DNA of 7,688 nt, from the NCBI GenBank assembly GCA_949948825.1, contig CATLIJ010000112.1, positions 1-7,688 on the forward strand. Reading direction: 5' to 3'. The notes below the pieces were generated by a model. It did not search any database, had not been told where the DNA came from, and worked only from the letters and a program-made list of their open reading frames with translations. This DNA comes from an uncultured Clostridiaceae bacterium. GTDB taxonomy: Bacteria > Bacillota > Clostridia > Lachnospirales > Lachnospiraceae. Position numbers and translations under genes: made by a program. The number at the start of each line of letters is the position of its first letter. Positions within the stretch are counted from its first letter, which is position 1. Positions 7,005-7,688 of the stretch are shown here, one piece after another.

Positions 7005-7045
7005 GAAACAAACACGCAATAAAGAAATAGGAAGGAGAAGACATT

Positions 7046-7306
7046 ATGGGAATCCATTTTTACACACCTCCTATGTACATGCCAGAAAGGGCCAGCTGGT
7101 ATTCAGGAGCAGAATCAGGGGAGAGCGTAGCCAGTGAATCAGAAGAGACAGAGGAGCTGGAATTTTGTTCCATCAAATTTAATGAACTGATGCGGGAGCC
7201 AGTTTCCGCTCAGCTGAGAACGATTTTAAACAAAGATCATCAAGCATTTACAAAAGAGTTGCTGGGAGATTCGGAGGGGAGGAAAAGTATCGATATCTGG
7301 GCGTAG
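7046..7306 (+). CDS. Small acidic protein of unknown function
   Basis: I do not recognise this 86-residue protein. It is supported as a gene by AAGGAG (7032-7037) 8 bases before the ATG and by its own promoter. It has no signal peptide or membrane segment. The first third is rich in aromatic residues and methionine (HFYTPPMYM, WY). The middle is a Ser/Glu-rich acidic stretch (about residues 23-36). The last 45 residues look like amphipathic helix (FNELMREPVSAQLRTIL). Net charge is about -8, so it is probably soluble; one Cys at 41. It lies between the structured repeats and a second Rpn-family gene in what looks like an accessory region. It could be a regulator, an inhibitor or a remnant of a longer protein; nothing in the sequence decides. 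Confidence 0.6.
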   Translation: MGIHFYTPPMYMPERASWYSGAESGESVASESEETEELEFCSIKFNELMREPVSAQLRTILNKDHQAFTKELLGDSEGRKSIDIWA

Positions 7307-7307
7307 C

Positions 7308-7440
7308 TCATGCCTTTTTTGAGTCATAAAAAGCAATCCTCCCATGTTTTGGGGCAAAATCTTCAAGCTCCTTATGGGTCATTTCGTCATCGACAGAAAA
7401 CTGTTTGATAACATTTCGTGTATCGGAATCTATAATTGAA
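7308..7440 (-). pseudogene. Probable remnant of an unidentified minus-strand gene (C-terminal end)
   Basis: On the minus strand, about 42 codons read like real protein (IIDSDTRNVIKQFSVDDEM, then THKELEDFAPKHGRIAFYD) and stop at a TGA whose complement is at 7308-7310, one base from the stop of the 86-aa gene on the other strand. Upstream of about 7440 the frame runs on into the promoter and ribosome site of the plus-strand gene at 7516 and turns into low-quality sequence, with no ribosome site for its Met at 7541. I infer a truncated 3' end of an older gene, cut when neighbouring DNA was inserted or deleted. I cannot name the family. Chance coding-like sequence is the alternative. Confidence 0.35.
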
Positions 7441-7458
7441 TGAAATATGGAGCAATAG

Positions 7459-7487
7459 CTGTAAAAAGCGGAACAGAAGATTATACT
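7459..7487 (+). promoter_or_regulatory. Possible promoter of the second Rpn-family gene
   Basis: A -10-like TATACT (7482-7487) follows CTGTAA (7459-7464) by 17 bases. The -35 is poor. A perfect TATAAT at 7431-7436 is an alternative, but it has only ATAACA (7408-7413) at the right distance. Confidence 0.25.
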
Positions 7488-7515
7488 AAAGTCAGGAGAG
7501 GAAGGAGATTCCCAA

Positions 7516-7688
7516 ATGGTAAAGAAGATACAGGATTTCAAACCAGATACGGTACTGAAGAATTATTGGAACAATAAAGACCAGTTTGCAGATCTTTTTA
7601 ACGCGGTGCTGTTTCAGGGAAGATGCGTCATCCGGGCGGAGGAGTTGGAAGATATGGATACAGAGGAATCTTCCATATTGGAACACCG
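7516..7688 (+). CDS. Rpn-family nuclease / putative transposase, N-terminal end (3' partial)
   Basis: An ATG at 7516, with AAGGAG (7502-7507) 8 bases upstream, opens a frame that runs to the window edge: 57 codons, MVKKIQDFKPDTVLKNYW and so on. The block YWNNKDQFADLFNAVLFQG, followed by a V-I-x-x-E-E-L-E-D-x-D-T-E-E-S-S segment, is the N-terminal signature I know from clostridial Rpn-family PD-(D/E)XK proteins (typically 'YWxDNERFADLFNAVLF-G--VI-PEEL'). The nuclease active-site residues would lie further downstream and are not visible. It is a different gene from the family tail at the window start, so the gltBD operon is bracketed by two family members in the same orientation. Confidence 0.75.
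   Translation, partial: MVKKIQDFKPDTVLKNYWNNKDQFADLFNAVLFQGRCVIRAEELEDMDTEESSILEH

Noticed and set aside
7310..7340. Terminator after the 86-aa gene (CTCA...TGAG with T6)
   Set aside because: The stem is only 4 bp and the T run is in the loop, so it does not qualify.

Overview
The window suggests a Lachnospiraceae-like member of the Clostridia. The evidence is a fused gltB of Firmicutes type (N-terminal CGIGAV, LEHRAGKD and PSWMRAHPNR blocks), strong AGGAGG-type ribosome binding sites, consensus housekeeping promoters, and Rpn/PD-(D/E)XK nuclease-like genes at both edges, which are common repeated accessory genes in that family. The species cannot be fixed from this sequence.

Layout. Bases 1-347 are the 3' end of an Rpn-family (recombination-promoting nuclease / putative transposase) gene, closed by a perfect-stem rho-independent terminator (368-408). 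A short AT-rich gap holds a near-consensus sigma-A promoter (546-574) for a two-gene operon. This is gltB (613-5139, glutamate synthase large subunit, 1508 aa) and gltD (5153-6640, small subunit, 495 aa), 13 bases apart. Together they encode GOGAT, which converts glutamine plus 2-oxoglutarate to two glutamates using reductant passed from GltD through Fe-S clusters to the FMN of GltB. Both genes look intact, with all expected catalytic and cluster residues.

Bases 6641-7045 hold no gene. They carry two head-to-tail copies of a 146-bp repeat (6652-6797, 6798-6943). Each copy folds on paper into a long hairpin, a GAAA-tetraloop hairpin and a stem with two tandem G-A mismatches. The copies differ partly by paired, compensatory changes. 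After this come a promoter and an unrecognised 86-aa acidic protein (7046-7306). A probable minus-strand gene remnant follows (about 7308-7440). Last is the start of a second Rpn-family gene (7516 to the window edge).

The gltBD operon is ordinary core metabolism. The unusual material is around it: an internal ribosome site and ATG in the first Rpn gene that could make a separate 82-aa C-terminal protein, like the intragenic antitoxins described for E. coli rpn genes, and the tandem structured repeat, which looks like an RNA or palindromic mobile element rather than coding DNA.
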